NCBI GenBank assembly: GCA_036847245.1
Contig: DAIUAL010000076.1
Location: forward strand, 1 to 14,077
Source: UBA4661 sp002405405
GTDB lineage: Bacteria > Bacteroidota > Ignavibacteria > Kapaibacteriales > UBA4661
Length of the DNA: 14,077 nucleotides
Direction: 5' to 3'
Shown: piece after piece, positions 13,514 to 14,077 of the stretch
Numbering within the stretch: position 1 is the stretch's first letter
Layout: each line of letters opens with the position of its first letter
The notes under the pieces: generated by a model
What the model was told of the DNA's origin: nothing
The model's input: the letters and a program-made list of their open reading frames with translations, nothing else
The model's database searches: none
Program-made: the position numbers and the translations under genes

Positions 13514-14077
13514 TTACACGTGTTGAATTCGCCGCAGAATTTCTGCTGAACATTCTGCTTGGACAAGCGTACTTTGTTCACCCTGCGACATATCTTTCAG
13601 GATAACCGTACCATTCTGACGTTCGCTTTCACCGATAATCACTGCAAAACGCACTGACCATTTGTTAGCATCTCGCATTTGTGCTTTGAAAGAACGCTGT
13701 TGCAGATCGCAGACTGTTGCAATACCAAGTACTCGCAAGTCTCGTACAATCCTTGTTCCCACCAAACGTGATTCTTGATCAAGGGCAACAACATACACCT
13801 CTGCACCTTGAACTGATTGCAGAGATTTCCCTTCTTCTTCTAGCAACAAGAGTAATCGCTCCATACCAAAAGCAAATCCTACCGCAGGACGCTCTGTACC
13901 GGTAAGTTGGGCAAATAATCCATCATATCGACCACCACCGCCGATAGCACTTTGTGATCCCAAACGAGTGGTAACAAATTCAAATGCTGTATGTGAATAA
14001 TAGTCCAAGCCACGCACCAATCGAGGGTTAATCACAAATGGAATGCCTAAGATGCTTAGGATGTCTTGCACATGTTG
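13514..14077 (-). CDS. hisS: Histidyl-tRNA synthetase, C-terminal part (runs off the right edge)
   Basis: The minus strand is open from the window edge to TAA 13516-13514, giving 187 residues of a class II aminoacyl-tRNA synthetase that charges tRNA-His. It contains the histidine-binding loop LVRGLDYYSHTAFEF, the glycine-rich AIGGGGRYDGLFAQL, motif 3 as PAVGFAFGMERLLLLLE, and then a complete C-terminal anticodon-binding domain (EVYVVALDQES onward). A GTG six bases in from the edge is only an internal valine codon, not the start. The N-terminal portion with motifs 1 and 2 lies outside the window. The sensor kinase begins 33 bases downstream. Confidence 0.97.
   Translation of the reverse strand, partial: QHVQDILSILGIPFVINPRLVRGLDYYSHTAFEFVTTRLGSQSAIGGGGRYDGLFAQLTGTERPAVGFAFGMERLLLLLEEEGKSLQSVQGAEVYVVALDQESRLVGTRIVRDLRVLGIATVCDLQQRSFKAQMRDANKWSVRFAVIIGESERQNGTVILKDMSQGEQSTLVQAECSAEILRRIQHV

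Noticed and set aside
1..14077. CRISPR arrays, insertion sequences, phage genes, toxin-antitoxin pairs, att sites or riboswitches
   Set aside because: Looked for on both strands. No repeated spacer structure, transposase, integrase, terminal inverted repeats or recognisable aptamer was seen. No gap between genes exceeds about 300 bases.

Overview
This is a mostly ordinary housekeeping region of a low-GC (about 40% by eye) bacterium. The closest-looking lineage is the Bacteroidota/Chlorobi (FCB) group. That is an inference from three things: a fused E2-E1 2-oxoglutarate dehydrogenase, a roughly 290-residue flavin-reductase-like protein of the kind common in Bacteroidota, and start codons that mostly lack a Shine-Dalgarno sequence. 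No taxon can be assigned without a search. I found no CRISPR array, insertion sequence, phage gene or defence island, and no convincing undescribed multi-gene system.

Layout. Bases 1-632 (minus) hold the N-terminal 210 codons of a secreted GH13 alpha-amylase-family enzyme that runs off the left edge. A divergent intergenic region of about 290 bases follows. Bases 923-1870 (plus) encode a serine-racemase/threonine-dehydratase-type PLP enzyme. Next come a tRNA-Phe(GAA) and a tRNA-Leu(GAG), closed by two hairpin terminators. Bases 2328-3786 (minus) are a broken methyl-accepting chemotaxis protein gene: it is frameshifted and has lost the conserved hairpin tip of the signalling domain. Bases 3992-7711 (minus) are a KGD-type fused 2-oxoglutarate dehydrogenase/decarboxylase gene. 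It is otherwise full length but is cut by one in-frame TAG codon, at the linker between the TPP-phosphate and pyrimidine-binding halves of E1.

On the plus strand follow a SulP anion transporter with a STAS domain (7987-9669) and a flavin-reductase-like protein (9747-10607). The stop codon of the latter interlocks with that of convergent purH. The right end is a minus-strand run hisS (3' part) - orphan sensor histidine kinase - purH, with gaps of 33 and 72 bases, probably one transcription unit.

Functionally the window mixes central carbon metabolism (TCA cycle), purine synthesis, translation (hisS and two tRNAs), amino-acid PLP chemistry, anion transport and signalling. The observations most worth a second look are the amber codon in the fused dehydrogenase, the hairpin-tip deletion in the chemotaxis receptor, an acceptor-stem mismatch in tRNA-Phe, a recurrent T-run in place of a Shine-Dalgarno sequence ahead of five genes, and a variant H-box in the histidine kinase. 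The first three could be real decay or consensus/assembly errors, and read mapping would separate these.
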